From CAYZRY01 sp964481005 (GTDB taxonomy: Bacteria; Bacillota_I; Bacilli_A; RF39; UBA660), in contig CAYZRY010000006.1 in NCBI GenBank assembly GCA_964481005.1, positions 1 through 48,644 on the forward strand: a DNA stretch of 48,644 bases. The letters are read 5' to 3'. Shown here piece by piece: positions 32,098 to 39,247 of the stretch (positions within the stretch are counted from its first letter, which is position 1; the number at the start of each line of letters is the position of its first letter). A model generated the notes under the pieces. That model was given only the letters and a program-made list of their open reading frames with translations, had not been told where the DNA came from and ran no database searches. The position numbers and the translations under genes are program-made.

Positions 32098-33503
32098 GAA
32101 CTCTCCTTCTTTAATGTTTTTATTACTTCTTCTTTGTCATTCAAGTAAATCTTGTCATAACCGACAGTTTGATAGTTTTCACTACCACGACCTAGTATTA
32201 GAATAGTATCATTTTCTTTGGCCATTTCAATTGATTTAGCAATAGCTTCCTTACGATCAACTATTATTTCATAATTATCATAACCGATAATACCTGCTTC
32301 CATGTCTTTGATAATTTTAACCGGATCTTCAGTAAATGGATCATCAGTTGTAATGATAAAGTAATCACTATTGTCAGCTATAAATTTAGCGATAACTGGT
32401 CTTTTCGTTGATTCTCTAGCTCCTGCTGCTCCAGTTACGACTATTAGTCTACCCGTGACAATACTCTTAAACATATTGACAATTGTTTCAATTGCATTGA
32501 TCGTATGAGCATAGTCGATAACAGCTGTAAATCCTTTAGGACTGATAACTTTTTCAACTCTTCCTCCGACTTCGATATTTTTAATATTATCAATAATATG
32601 TTCCATGCTATAACCAGTAGCTAGACAAACAAGAGTGGCTGCTGCTAGGTTATAGACGTTAAAGTCACCGATAAGTGGTGAAGTAAATTCATAATCTTTC
32701 CCTTGATAATTAAATCTTACTTTTGTATCATTCATCCCTAGTTCATAAGTAAATGATAAATCCCCTTCCTTACCGTATGTAAGCGGGTTATGAACGTAGT
32801 TTAAGACCTTTTCATAGTGCATATCATCTTTATTTAATATGCAGTAGCCATCTTCTTTTACATGTTTAAACATCTGCATCTTACATTCAAAATAATTATC
32901 CCATGTTCCATGAATATTTAAATGATCAGTTGTAATGTTAGTATAGGCCGCAGCTTCAAACTCAAAGCCATTGAGTCTTTCTCTAAAGAAAGCTTCACTA
33001 GAAGTTTCAAGGACAACCGTATCACATCCTTCTTTTACAAATTCATCTAAATACTTATACATTAAATCAGCATCGGGAGTCGTATTCTTAGTATCTTTTT
33101 GAAAGGCATGACAGATTCTTCCATTAGTTCCAATATAAGCACAATTATCACCAATTAAGTGTTTAATAATTAAGGCTGTCGTTGTTTTACCGTCAGTTCC
33201 GGTTACAGCTAAGACTTTTAGTTTCTTAAGCGGATAATCATATAACTTATTGGCAATCTCTGGCAGAGCTTCATTAGTGTTATCAACTCTAATAACTGGG
33301 ACTGATTTTTCACCGACATCCTTCATTACAACGATAGCTGCTGCTCCATTTTCAATAGCACTATCGATAAAGTCATGACGATCTGCTGTAACTCCATAAG
33401 TACAGACAAATAAATCTCCAGCCTCTATTTCTTTGGAATTAATTTTAATATCCTTAATCTCCGTATCATACGGACAATCGAACAATTCATTTAACTTTTT
33501 CAT
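32094..33503 (-). CDS. murE: Mur ligase, MurE type (UDP-MurNAc-dipeptide ligase)
   Basis: 469 aa. N-terminal MurE domain (A-G-D-L-F-V-C-T-Y-G near 28, G-A-A-A-I-V-V), central ATPase with V-T-G-T-D-G-K-T-T-T near 100-109 and Y-I-G-T-N-G, N-T-T-P-D-A, E-T-S-S-E-A, T-N-I-T-T-D-H-L-N-I-H-G, and a C-terminal ligase domain with I-D-Y-A-H-T. The amino-acid motif is D-D-P-F-T-E-D-P, not D-N-P-R of meso-diaminopimelate enzymes, so the third stem residue may be Lys or another. The ATG at 33503 is used; an in-frame TTG upstream lies in recO. It is 2 bases after recO. Confidence 0.85.
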   Translation of the reverse strand: MKKLNELFDCPYDTEIKDIKINSKEIEAGDLFVCTYGVTADRHDFIDSAIENGAAAIVVMKDVGEKSVPVIRVDNTNEALPEIANKLYDYPLKKLKVLAVTGTDGKTTTALIIKHLIGDNCAYIGTNGRICHAFQKDTKNTTPDADLMYKYLDEFVKEGCDTVVLETSSEAFFRERLNGFEFEAAAYTNITTDHLNIHGTWDNYFECKMQMFKHVKEDGYCILNKDDMHYEKVLNYVHNPLTYGKEGDLSFTYELGMNDTKVRFNYQGKDYEFTSPLIGDFNVYNLAAATLVCLATGYSMEHIIDNIKNIEVGGRVEKVISPKGFTAVIDYAHTINAIETIVNMFKSIVTGRLIVVTGAAGARESTKRPVIAKFIADNSDYFIITTDDPFTEDPVKIIKDMEAGIIGYDNYEIIVDRKEAIAKSIEMAKENDTILILGRGSENYQTVGYDKIYLNDKEEVIKTLKKESS

Positions 33504-33505
33504 TT

Positions 33506-34243
33506 TTAATCCCAACTGACATTTTTCTTTAGAACATTTTTAGTTCCCATATATATGCCAGTATACCTTTCATAATAATCATCAATAAATTCATCTATTT
33601 CTTTAAGTGTCGAATTAGCTACATCAAGTTTAGATATTTTAGCAATATCGACATAATTGAATAATCTAATTATTTTATACATTTTTTCACTGTATAATTT
33701 CTCATCACTGTGACAAGCAGCGCAAATGTAACCACCAGTATCGGCAGAGACTGTGACGATTGCTTTGTCTGTTCCACATATTGCGCAGGCATCTAGTGAT
33801 AATGATACTCCTAGATACTTTAGTGCTTGAAACTGGACTATGACAGTAATAATATGTGGATCGTAACCTTCATCTATTTTCTTTAGCGCTGAAATAAGTA
33901 AATCAAACAGTTCTCCATCTTCATTTTGTTTGTAGACATTACTGACAAATTCTAGTAAAAATGATGAGTAACTTATTTTCTTTAAATCGAGCATTGTATT
34001 TAGAAAGGCATCTTTGACATCACATTCAATTAGAGTCGACATGCCCTTTTCTTTATAATAGATTTGAAAAGTTCCATAGACTAGTGGATTAGATACTGCT
34101 CTTAGTTTACTCTTTAGTTTACGGCAACCCTTAGACATCACACCAATGATGCCATACTCTTTACTAAAGAGATTTAAAACTTTACTAGACTCACTGTAAT
34201 TAGTACCACTAATGACAATCGCAGTCGTAGCTTCTATTTTCAT
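33506..34243 (-). CDS. recO: DNA repair protein RecO
   Basis: 245 aa. N-terminal OB-fold (A-I-V-I-S-G-T-N-Y-S-E-S-S-K-V, then G-V-M-S-K-G-C-R-K-L-K-S-K-L), followed by a helical domain and a four-cysteine zinc site C-A-I-C and C-A-A-C near residues 152-180. RecO loads RecA onto SSB-coated gaps with RecR. AGGGGG precedes the ATG. It follows era by eight bases, as in Bacillus and many Bacillota. Confidence 0.93.
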   Translation of the reverse strand: MKIEATTAIVISGTNYSESSKVLNLFSKEYGIIGVMSKGCRKLKSKLRAVSNPLVYGTFQIYYKEKGMSTLIECDVKDAFLNTMLDLKKISYSSFLLEFVSNVYKQNEDGELFDLLISALKKIDEGYDPHIITVIVQFQALKYLGVSLSLDACAICGTDKAIVTVSADTGGYICAACHSDEKLYSEKMYKIIRLFNYVDIAKISKLDVANSTLKEIDEFIDDYYERYTGIYMGTKNVLKKNVSWD

Positions 34244-34251
34244 ATTACCCC

Positions 34252-35136
34252 CTAAATGTCTTCTTTTAAACCTAGTTCAGCAATAAACTTATCGCTATCT
34301 CTCCATTTATCAATTGTTTTTACATGGGTTTGTAAAAAGACTTTCTTACCTAGTAGTTCCTCGATATCTTGACGAGCTTCGGTTCCGACACGTTTGAGCA
34401 TCTCCCCTTTTTTACCGATAATAATCTTTTTAAGATTTTCTCTAGCTACTACTATTAATACATTTATCTCAGCTTTTTCCTCATCTTCTTCAAAATGTTC
34501 GACAACACATGTCACAGCATGAGGAACTTCTTCACGTGTATAGTTCATTATCTTCTCACGAACAAACTCGGCAATAGCAAAATCTCTACTAATGTTAGTT
34601 ACAGCATCTTCACTATAGACTTTATCTCCTTCCGGAAGATAATGCTTTATTGTTTCAATTAACTTTTCAATGTTGTCACCTTTTAGGGCTGAAACTGGAA
34701 ATATTTCAGCAAAATCATGAAGTTTACTAAGTTCAGAAATCATCTCCAGCAATTTATCTTTTTTAACCAAATCTACTTTATTCATGATGAGAATAATTTT
34801 TTGATCACGTTCCTTAATGCGATCTAGTATAAAACTATCACCCTTACCGTATCCTTTAGAAGCATCTATCAAAAATAGGACTAGATCACTTTCTGGCTGG
34901 ACTGCGTAAGCTTTTCTATTTAGATATGTTCCAAGTTTATCCTTTGGTTTATGGATTCCTGGTGTATCGATAAAAATTATTTGGCTATCTTCGTCATTGT
35001 ATATTCCCTGAATAATATTTCTCGTCGTTCCTGCAACATTGCTAATGATTGCTATTTTACGTTCTAAAATAGAGTTCAGTAATGAACTCTTCCCGACATT
35101 GGGTCTTCCGACAATACTTACAAATCCTGTTTTCAT
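34252..35136 (-). CDS. era: GTPase Era
   Basis: 294 aa. G1 G-R-P-N-V-G-K-S-S-L, G2 region T-T-R, G3 D-T-P-G-I-H-K-P, G4 N-K-V-D, and G5 V-S-A-L. A C-terminal KH domain follows with I-I-G-K-K-G-E-M-L-K-R-V-G. Era binds the 3' end of 16S rRNA and helps 30S maturation. GGGAGG precedes the ATG, and the start overlaps the upstream cdd-like gene by four bases, so the two are coupled. Confidence 0.97.
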   Translation of the reverse strand: MKTGFVSIVGRPNVGKSSLLNSILERKIAIISNVAGTTRNIIQGIYNDEDSQIIFIDTPGIHKPKDKLGTYLNRKAYAVQPESDLVLFLIDASKGYGKGDSFILDRIKERDQKIILIMNKVDLVKKDKLLEMISELSKLHDFAEIFPVSALKGDNIEKLIETIKHYLPEGDKVYSEDAVTNISRDFAIAEFVREKIMNYTREEVPHAVTCVVEHFEEDEEKAEINVLIVVARENLKKIIIGKKGEMLKRVGTEARQDIEELLGKKVFLQTHVKTIDKWRDSDKFIAELGLKEDI

Positions 35137-35501
35137 ATAACCTCCCTGTATAAATCTGCAACTAAAATAATCTTTTCATTGCTATTTTTATCAAGCAAAC
35201 AAACACTAGTGTCAGCTTCGAAGAATTCAGCAATCATCTCACGATTATAATACTTTAAATCACTTATTTTATCCGTACTAGTCATGATGTATATTCTGGC
35301 AAAATCACCCTTTTTATAGCCTCTTGTTATCGCTGCTGAAATAGCTCCAGCTTCACTAGAAATATAATCGCGATAAATATCATTTTTGATAGATACTCCA
35401 AAGAAGTAATTTCCATCTTTCATCAAAACAATACTAGCAGTTGCACTTTGTCCTTTAGGACCAATGGCATTTTCAAGTAATGACAATAGTTTATTTTGCA
35501 T
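35133..35501 (-). CDS. Cytidine deaminase-like protein lacking the zinc cysteines
   Basis: 122 aa, a paralogue of the adjacent cdd. The two align over most of their length: here S-S-E-A-G-A-I-S-A-A-I-T-R-G-Y-K-K-G-D, there C-A-E-Q-V-A-I-A-A-A-V-A-D-G-V-K-K-G-E. The first zinc Cys (48 in Cdd) is Ser, and the P-C-x-x-C pair is replaced by K-Y-Y-N. Glu50 is kept. Without zinc ligands it cannot be a normal deaminase. The ATG at 35501 has GAGGAGG at the right distance; the longer reading starts 51 bases upstream inside cdd. It overlaps cdd by 11 bases and era by four. A structural partner of Cdd, or a ligand-binding relic, is possible. Confidence 0.85.
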   Translation of the reverse strand: MQNKLLSLLENAIGPKGQSATASIVLMKDGNYFFGVSIKNDIYRDYISSEAGAISAAITRGYKKGDFARIYIMTSTDKISDLKYYNREMIAEFFEADTSVCLLDKNSNEKIILVADLYREVI

Positions 35502-35886
35502 CAGAAACCTCCTCAAACGGATGTGGACAAAGACTCTTGATACTGTATACATAAGAATTTAAATCATTCTTGTTATAACAAATAATTCGGGCATCTTTAG
35601 CAAAGAGCTCAGACATAACCTCACGACATAAAAAACATGGCGTTCCAAAAGCTGTATCACTGTCTGTCAGTAGATAAAGAACCTTTAATTCACCCTTTTT
35701 TACTCCGTCAGCAACAGCTGCAGCTATTGCTACTTGTTCAGCGCAAAGACCCGACTTAAAAGAAGGATTCTCAATATTTACTCCTTCGTAAAATCTTCCC
35801 TTATCATCAGCTACAATAGCCGCTACTCTAAATCCTGACAGCGGAACATAACTGTTTTTAAGTAATTTCTTTAAGCGCTCATCCAT
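35491..35886 (-). CDS. cdd: Cytidine deaminase
   Basis: 131 aa, the normal tetrameric Cdd size. Y-V-P-L-S-G-F-R-V-A-A near residue 13, G-V-N-I-E-N for substrate ribose, C-A-E (Cys48, Glu50) and P-C-F-L-C-R (Cys84, Cys87) complete the zinc site. It deaminates cytidine and deoxycytidine for pyrimidine salvage. The start overlaps the dgkA stop as TAATG. dgkA-cdd-era is conserved in Bacillota, but here a second, degenerate copy is inserted before era. Confidence 0.96.
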   Translation of the reverse strand: MDERLKKLLKNSYVPLSGFRVAAIVADDKGRFYEGVNIENPSFKSGLCAEQVAIAAAVADGVKKGELKVLYLLTDSDTAFGTPCFLCREVMSELFAKDARIICYNKNDLNSYVYSIKSLCPHPFEEVSDAK

Positions 35887-36281
35887 TATAATATTTCCAA
35901 TACTTTAGGTAAGAAAATAATTAGTCCAACAATTAAGGCAGAAGCTGACATCACAAGAACTGAAGCAGCTGCGGCATCTTTAGCTATCTTAGCTAGCGGA
36001 TTAAACTGCGGATCAACCATATCAATTACTACTTCAATTGCAGTATTAACTAGTTCTAGGGCAATGACTAGAGCTGATACTAAGGCAATAATTAACCATT
36101 CTAAATAACTTATATCAAATAGAAAGCCAGCTACTATTACTAGAGCTAAGGCAAAAAAGTGGACATACATATTCTTCTCTTCAAAGAACGAATATTTTAA
36201 TCCCTCGATCGCGGCAACAAAACTATTCTTAAAGTTTTCTTCTGGTTTTTTGTATCTTTCTTTACTATTTTTGAATTTCAT
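35886..36281 (-). CDS. dgkA: Diacylglycerol/undecaprenol kinase family protein
   Basis: 131 aa. Three membrane helices (about 36-54, 60-78, 105-127) and the conserved segment A-L-E-L-V-N-T-A-I-E-V-V-I-D-M-V with the catalytic Glu/Asn, then A-K-I-A-K-D-A-A-A-A-S-V-L. In Gram-positives this family phosphorylates undecaprenol, feeding the cell-wall lipid carrier. GGAGAT lies about 13 bases from the ATG, a loose spacing. It overlaps ybeY by 17 bases. Confidence 0.93.
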   Translation of the reverse strand: MKFKNSKERYKKPEENFKNSFVAAIEGLKYSFFEEKNMYVHFFALALVIVAGFLFDISYLEWLIIALVSALVIALELVNTAIEVVIDMVDPQFNPLAKIAKDAAAASVLVMSASALIVGLIIFLPKVLEIL

Positions 36282-36702
36282 ATTTATCTAATATCTCCTT
36301 CTGTTTATTAAACATTTCTTGTTCATCAGCTTCATCCATATGATCGTAACCAAGTAGATGAAGTAAACCATGAACTAATAGAAATGATAATTCTCTTTTT
36401 AGACTGTGTCCGTACTCTCTTGACTGATCTATTGCTCTATCAATGGAAATGAAAATATCTCCAAGAACTCTGACATCCATCTTGCTACTTTCATCATCTT
36501 CAAGAGCAAAACTAATGACATCAGTAGGTCTATCGATACCACGGTAATTATGATTAATTTCGTGTATCTCCTCGTCACTGACAATGATGACTGAAAAGTA
36601 ACTATCTTCAAGTTTTAAATCGATAACTAGTTTTTTTATTAGATCTTCAAGCTGATCTATTTCAGCTAATTTTTTATCACTATTATTTACTAAATATTTC
36701 AT
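36265..36702 (-). CDS. ybeY: Endoribonuclease YbeY (rRNA maturation factor)
   Basis: 145 aa. The zinc motif is H-G-L-L-H-L-L-G-Y-D-H with M-D-E-A-D-E-Q-E-M-F after it, and N-x-x-Y-R-G-I-D-R-P-T-D-V-I-S-F-A (YbeY signature) before it. It takes part in 16S rRNA 3' processing and ribosome quality control. GGGGAGA precedes the ATG, which overlaps the VanZ gene stop by four bases. It lies in the conserved ybeY-dgkA-cdd-era-recO cluster. Confidence 0.96.
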   Translation of the reverse strand: MKYLVNNSDKKLAEIDQLEDLIKKLVIDLKLEDSYFSVIIVSDEEIHEINHNYRGIDRPTDVISFALEDDESSKMDVRVLGDIFISIDRAIDQSREYGHSLKRELSFLLVHGLLHLLGYDHMDEADEQEMFNKQKEILDKYEIQK

Positions 36703-37310
36703 AGGATTCTCCCCATCACAAAGATGATTAATCCGACAAACGCTAGTAAAGTTAAAACATTGATAACAAACTTAGATCTAAATATTTTAAACGTTTCTCC
36801 AAGTTTATCAAATATCAAATAAATAACAAAACCAAGCAGTCCCCCGACAACGTTAAGTAAAATGTCATCGACATCGAAAACACGACCAATCATATACTGT
36901 GTTGTTTCAATTGCAAGAGATGCAACGAAGGAAATGATGATTGCTTTAAGTGGTTTCTTTAGTTTTAAATAAAATGAAGCAAAGAAACCATAAGGCATAA
37001 ACATCAGTACGTTACCGATAATATTCTTAAAGAATAATCTAGAACCTATCGAATATCTAAACATTTCAGCAAAAGGAACTAAATTATTTCTACCTTGAAA
37101 AGAATTTAAATCCTGAGCTGTTACAAGTTGGAAAAGAACCAAGATATAAAGCATGAAAGAAAGAAGCAATATTTCTTCATATAAAACAAAATCACTTTGG
37201 TTTTTAATTAAATAAGTAATTCTTAAAGTAGTAATTAAAACAAGTGAAATAAATAACATTGGCCATGTCAAAGTAAGAACTTCATTTACTGTACCATTTA
37301 AGTGCTCCAT
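36699..37310 (-). CDS. VanZ-like family membrane protein
   Basis: 203 aa. Five hydrophobic segments: near 12-31, 43-62, 96-115, 121-139 and 178-200. Core motifs are N-L-V-P-F-A-E, N-V-L-M-F-M-P-Y-G-F and S-L-A-I-E-T-T-Q-Y-M-I-G-R-V-F-D-V-D-D-I-L-like text, which define the VanZ family. The prototype raises teicoplanin resistance by an unclear mechanism. The ATG at 37310 has AAGGTG upstream; the longer GTG reading starts inside that site. It is the first gene of the nine-gene overlapping operon. Confidence 0.85.
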   Translation of the reverse strand: MEHLNGTVNEVLTLTWPMLFISLVLITTLRITYLIKNQSDFVLYEEILLLSFMLYILVLFQLVTAQDLNSFQGRNNLVPFAEMFRYSIGSRLFFKNIIGNVLMFMPYGFFASFYLKLKKPLKAIIISFVASLAIETTQYMIGRVFDVDDILLNVVGGLLGFVIYLIFDKLGETFKIFRSKFVINVLTLLAFVGLIIFVMGRIL

Positions 37311-37367
37311 CTTTCTCACCTTCTTATTATATTATTGTACTAGATATCACTATTTATTTCAATTAAA

Positions 37368-37390
37368 AACTAAGTTATGATAACTTAGTT
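37368..37390 (-). terminator. Terminator after yqeY
   Basis: A 10-bp perfect stem AACTAAGTTA / TAACTTAGTT with a 3-base loop, followed on the minus strand by TTTTAATTG. It overlaps the stop codon. Confidence 0.75.
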
Positions 37391-37815
37391 CTTACTATCT
37401 CACTTAATTTTTTCATATCAGTTTTTCCATTTAGAATAGTCTGCAATTCTTTCATAACAATTCCCATATCTTTGATGGAACTTGGGTTTAGTTTTGCAAA
37501 TACTTTATCTACTTCGACTAATACTTCTTCATCAGATAACTGCGCAGGAAGATACTTTTCTAAAATAGCTAACTCTTTTTCATTTTGAGTAACTAAGTCT
37601 TCACGATTAGCTTCTTTAAAATTAGCAATCGATTCTTTTCTAATCTTAATTTGTTTATTGACACATTCAATTAGTAACTCTTCATTTTCTTCGCGTTTTT
37701 TATCAATCACTTCTTGTTTCATTGCCCCTTTGACCATTCGAAGGACAGTAAGGGTAAACTGATCATGTGCTTTCATCGCCGTAATAATATCGGCATTTAA
37801 TTTTTCTAATAACAT
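37375..37815 (-). CDS. yqeY: GatB/YqeY domain protein
   Basis: 146 aa, the usual size. L-R-M-V-K-G-A-M-K near residue 24, E-K-E-L-A-I-L-E-K-Y-L-P-A-Q-L-S in the middle and D-M-G-I-V-M-K-E-L at the start of the C-terminal half are YqeY hallmarks. The domain resembles the tRNA-binding tail of GatB; its role is not established. AGGAG precedes the ATG. rpsU-yqeY is a conserved Bacillota pair; here a hairpin lies between them. Confidence 0.92.
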   Translation of the reverse strand: MLLEKLNADIITAMKAHDQFTLTVLRMVKGAMKQEVIDKKREENEELLIECVNKQIKIRKESIANFKEANREDLVTQNEKELAILEKYLPAQLSDEEVLVEVDKVFAKLNPSSIKDMGIVMKELQTILNGKTDMKKLSEIVRTKLS

Positions 37816-37830
37816 ATTTTTCTCCTAAAA

Positions 37831-37853
37831 AGAGATGCTAGTTAAGCATCTCT
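37831..37853 (-). terminator. Hairpin terminator or attenuator between rpsU and yqeY
   Basis: Stem AGAGATGC / GCATCTCT with a 7-base loop that contains the rpsU stop codon. On the minus strand it is followed by TTTTTAGGAG, which flows into the yqeY ribosome binding site. It may lower yqeY relative to rpsU. Confidence 0.7.
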
Positions 37854-38036
37854 ATTGTTTCTGTTTCTCTTTCTAGCGTTCTTAATTCCAGCTTTTTTTG
37901 CCTCGCGACGTTTTACTCCTGGTTTATCATACGCCTCACGTTTTTTAAACTCCGAAGGAACACCGTCTCTAGCTAATTTTTGCTTAAATCTCTTTAGAGC
38001 TTTGTCCAAATCACCTTTGACAACTATTTTTGACAT
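37842..38036 (-). CDS. rpsU: Small-subunit ribosomal protein S21
   Basis: 64 aa, basic. V-K-G-D-L-D-K-A-L-K-R-F-K-Q-K near the start, R-D-G-V-P-S-E-F-K-K-R in the middle and R-K-R-N-R at the end match S21, a 30S platform protein near the anti-Shine-Dalgarno sequence. A strong GGAGGGGAG precedes the ATG. It has its own strong promoter. Confidence 0.95.
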   Translation of the reverse strand: MSKIVVKGDLDKALKRFKQKLARDGVPSEFKKREAYDKPGVKRREAKKAGIKNARKRNRNNRDA

Positions 38037-38069
38037 TTTCTCCCCTCCTTCCGTGTTTAAACTATAAGA

Positions 38070-38098
38070 ATTATAGCATAAGATAAATTAATATTCAA
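38070..38098 (-). promoter_or_regulatory. rpsU promoter
   Basis: On the minus strand, -35 TTGAAT (38093-38098), a 17-base spacer and a perfect -10 TATAAT (38070-38075), about 30 bases before the start codon. Confidence 0.75.
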
Positions 38099-38116
38099 TA
38101 AGTTTTAAAAATTAAT

Positions 38117-38656
38117 TTATGGGGCAAAAACGACGGTTGCAGAGCCATTCCAATTTGTTCCTAAGGTCATACCATCAAGAGTGGTTCTTCCTTTTAAATT
38201 TATTGTACTTAGACTTGGTGTATTAAACGCATCATCACCAATTGTTTTCACCGATGTTGGTATTGTAACGGATGTGATACCAGTTTCATAAAAACTGCCA
38301 CTACCAATAGATTCCAATCCTTCTTTAAAAATAACGGTTTTGAGTGAAGGATTAAAATTAAATGCTTCTTCTTCCATTGTCTTTAAAGTTGAAGGCAAAC
38401 TAACCAAGTTCATTTTAGCTCCTGAAAAAGCGGAAAATCTAATTAGTTCAATACCTTCAGGAATAATAACCGATGTCATGGGAGCAGAGTCGAATGCATA
38501 AGGATTTATAATTTTAACACTTACTTCTCCTACAGTTGTTGGTAACTTTAAGTTGGGAACATAACAAGGATCATTCGTATCAAACGGATATGCTAAAACC
38601 CATTTTGTCATTTCACCCGCAGCTGTCACAGTGAAACAACTTTCAGCAGGAGTAAT
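38117..38656 (-). pseudogene. BspA-type leucine-rich repeat part of a pilin fusion, beyond an in-frame TGA
   Basis: This frame continues the prepilin frame directly through the TGA at 38657-38659, without any shift. It reads I-T-P-A-E-S-C-F-T-V and then about three BspA-type repeats: N-P-Y-A-F-D-S-A-P-M-T-S-V-I-I-P, F-S-A-F-S-G-A-K-M, E-E-A-F-N-F-N-P-S-L-K-T-V-I-F, and S-V-T-I-P-T-S-V-K-T-I-G-D-D-A-F-N. No good ribosome binding site precedes the only internal starts (GTG at 38629), so separate translation is unlikely. It was probably the C-terminal part of one pilin-LRR protein of about 351 residues. Confidence 0.75.
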
Positions 38657-39172
38657 TCAAACTGGTTCCACTACTGCAGTTTGCATATTTTGATAATTAC
38701 ATGTTTCATCAACTATTTTAATATTGCTTTTACCCTCGACACCAATATAGTCAGTTTTAGTGCTATCAATTTGTTTAATATCGTTTGTTTTAATACTATC
38801 AACTTTGATACCCTCAACCCCTATTCCTTTGACATCTTTGGTATATAAATAATAATTATTTATTCCGTTATTAGTTGTCAATAAAACATAGGCAAAGTCC
38901 CAATCACCATTTGGACTACCTACACTCTTTTCAGTTGGAATACAGTTAAATGGTATGTAGTAGACTGTATCTTCGGCATACATCCCAGGCAATTCATCGT
39001 TAGCTACCATCTTGGTAACACCATCTGCATATGAACTCAATGTGTTCATATATGTTTTTGTTCTAGACTGTGCTAGATATTTGCTAACGCTTGGTATAGC
39101 GATAGCCATTAAAAGACCTAAAATTATAATAACAGCAAGTAATTCTACTAATGTAAATGCTTTCTTATTCAT
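38657..39172 (-). CDS. Type IV prepilin-like protein, ended by an in-frame TGA
   Basis: 171 aa as it stands. The N-terminus M-N-K-K-A / F-T-L-V-E-L-L-A-V-I-I-I-L-G is a textbook prepilin: Phe at +1, Glu at +5, then a helix to about residue 30. (-1 is Ala rather than Gly.) A globular part with two Cys (near residues 92 and 157) and many Asp-Ser-Ile-Lys segments follows. The stop is TGA; the same frame stays open for another 179 codons of leucine-rich repeats. A promoter lies just upstream but there is no clear ribosome binding site. It belongs with the other pilin-related genes as a surface or DNA-uptake protein, by inference. Confidence 0.8.
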   Translation of the reverse strand: MNKKAFTLVELLAVIIILGLLMAIAIPSVSKYLAQSRTKTYMNTLSSYADGVTKMVANDELPGMYAEDTVYYIPFNCIPTEKSVGSPNGDWDFAYVLLTTNNGINNYYLYTKDVKGIGVEGIKVDSIKTNDIKQIDSTKTDYIGVEGKSNIKIVDETCNYQNMQTAVVEPV

Positions 39173-39190
39173 ATTTTTTTTCTATTTTTA

Positions 39191-39218
39191 ATTATATTCC
39201 AAAAATATATTTTGTAAA
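39191..39218 (-). promoter_or_regulatory. Promoter of the pilin/LRR gene
   Basis: On the minus strand, -35 TTTACA (39213-39218), a 16-base spacer and -10 TATAAT (39191-39196), about 20 bases before the ATG, leaving a very short leader without a Shine-Dalgarno sequence. Confidence 0.6.
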
Positions 39219-39221
39219 TAA

Positions 39222-39246
39222 AAAAGAATGTCGTAGACATTCTTTT
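39222..39246 (-). terminator. Terminator after tex
   Basis: AAAAGAATGTC / GACATTCTTTT stem with a 3-base loop. On the minus strand it is followed by TTATTTAC, which runs into the pilin promoter. The plus strand also carries a T-run. Confidence 0.75.
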
Positions 39247-39247
39247 T

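Noticed and set aside
38657..38659. Genome-wide reassignment of TGA to Trp
   Set aside because: Several genes end at TGA in tight ATGA overlaps (trmD/rimM, murE/CPBP, yidD/lipoprotein), and Trp is written TGG throughout. Only one gene shows an in-frame TGA.
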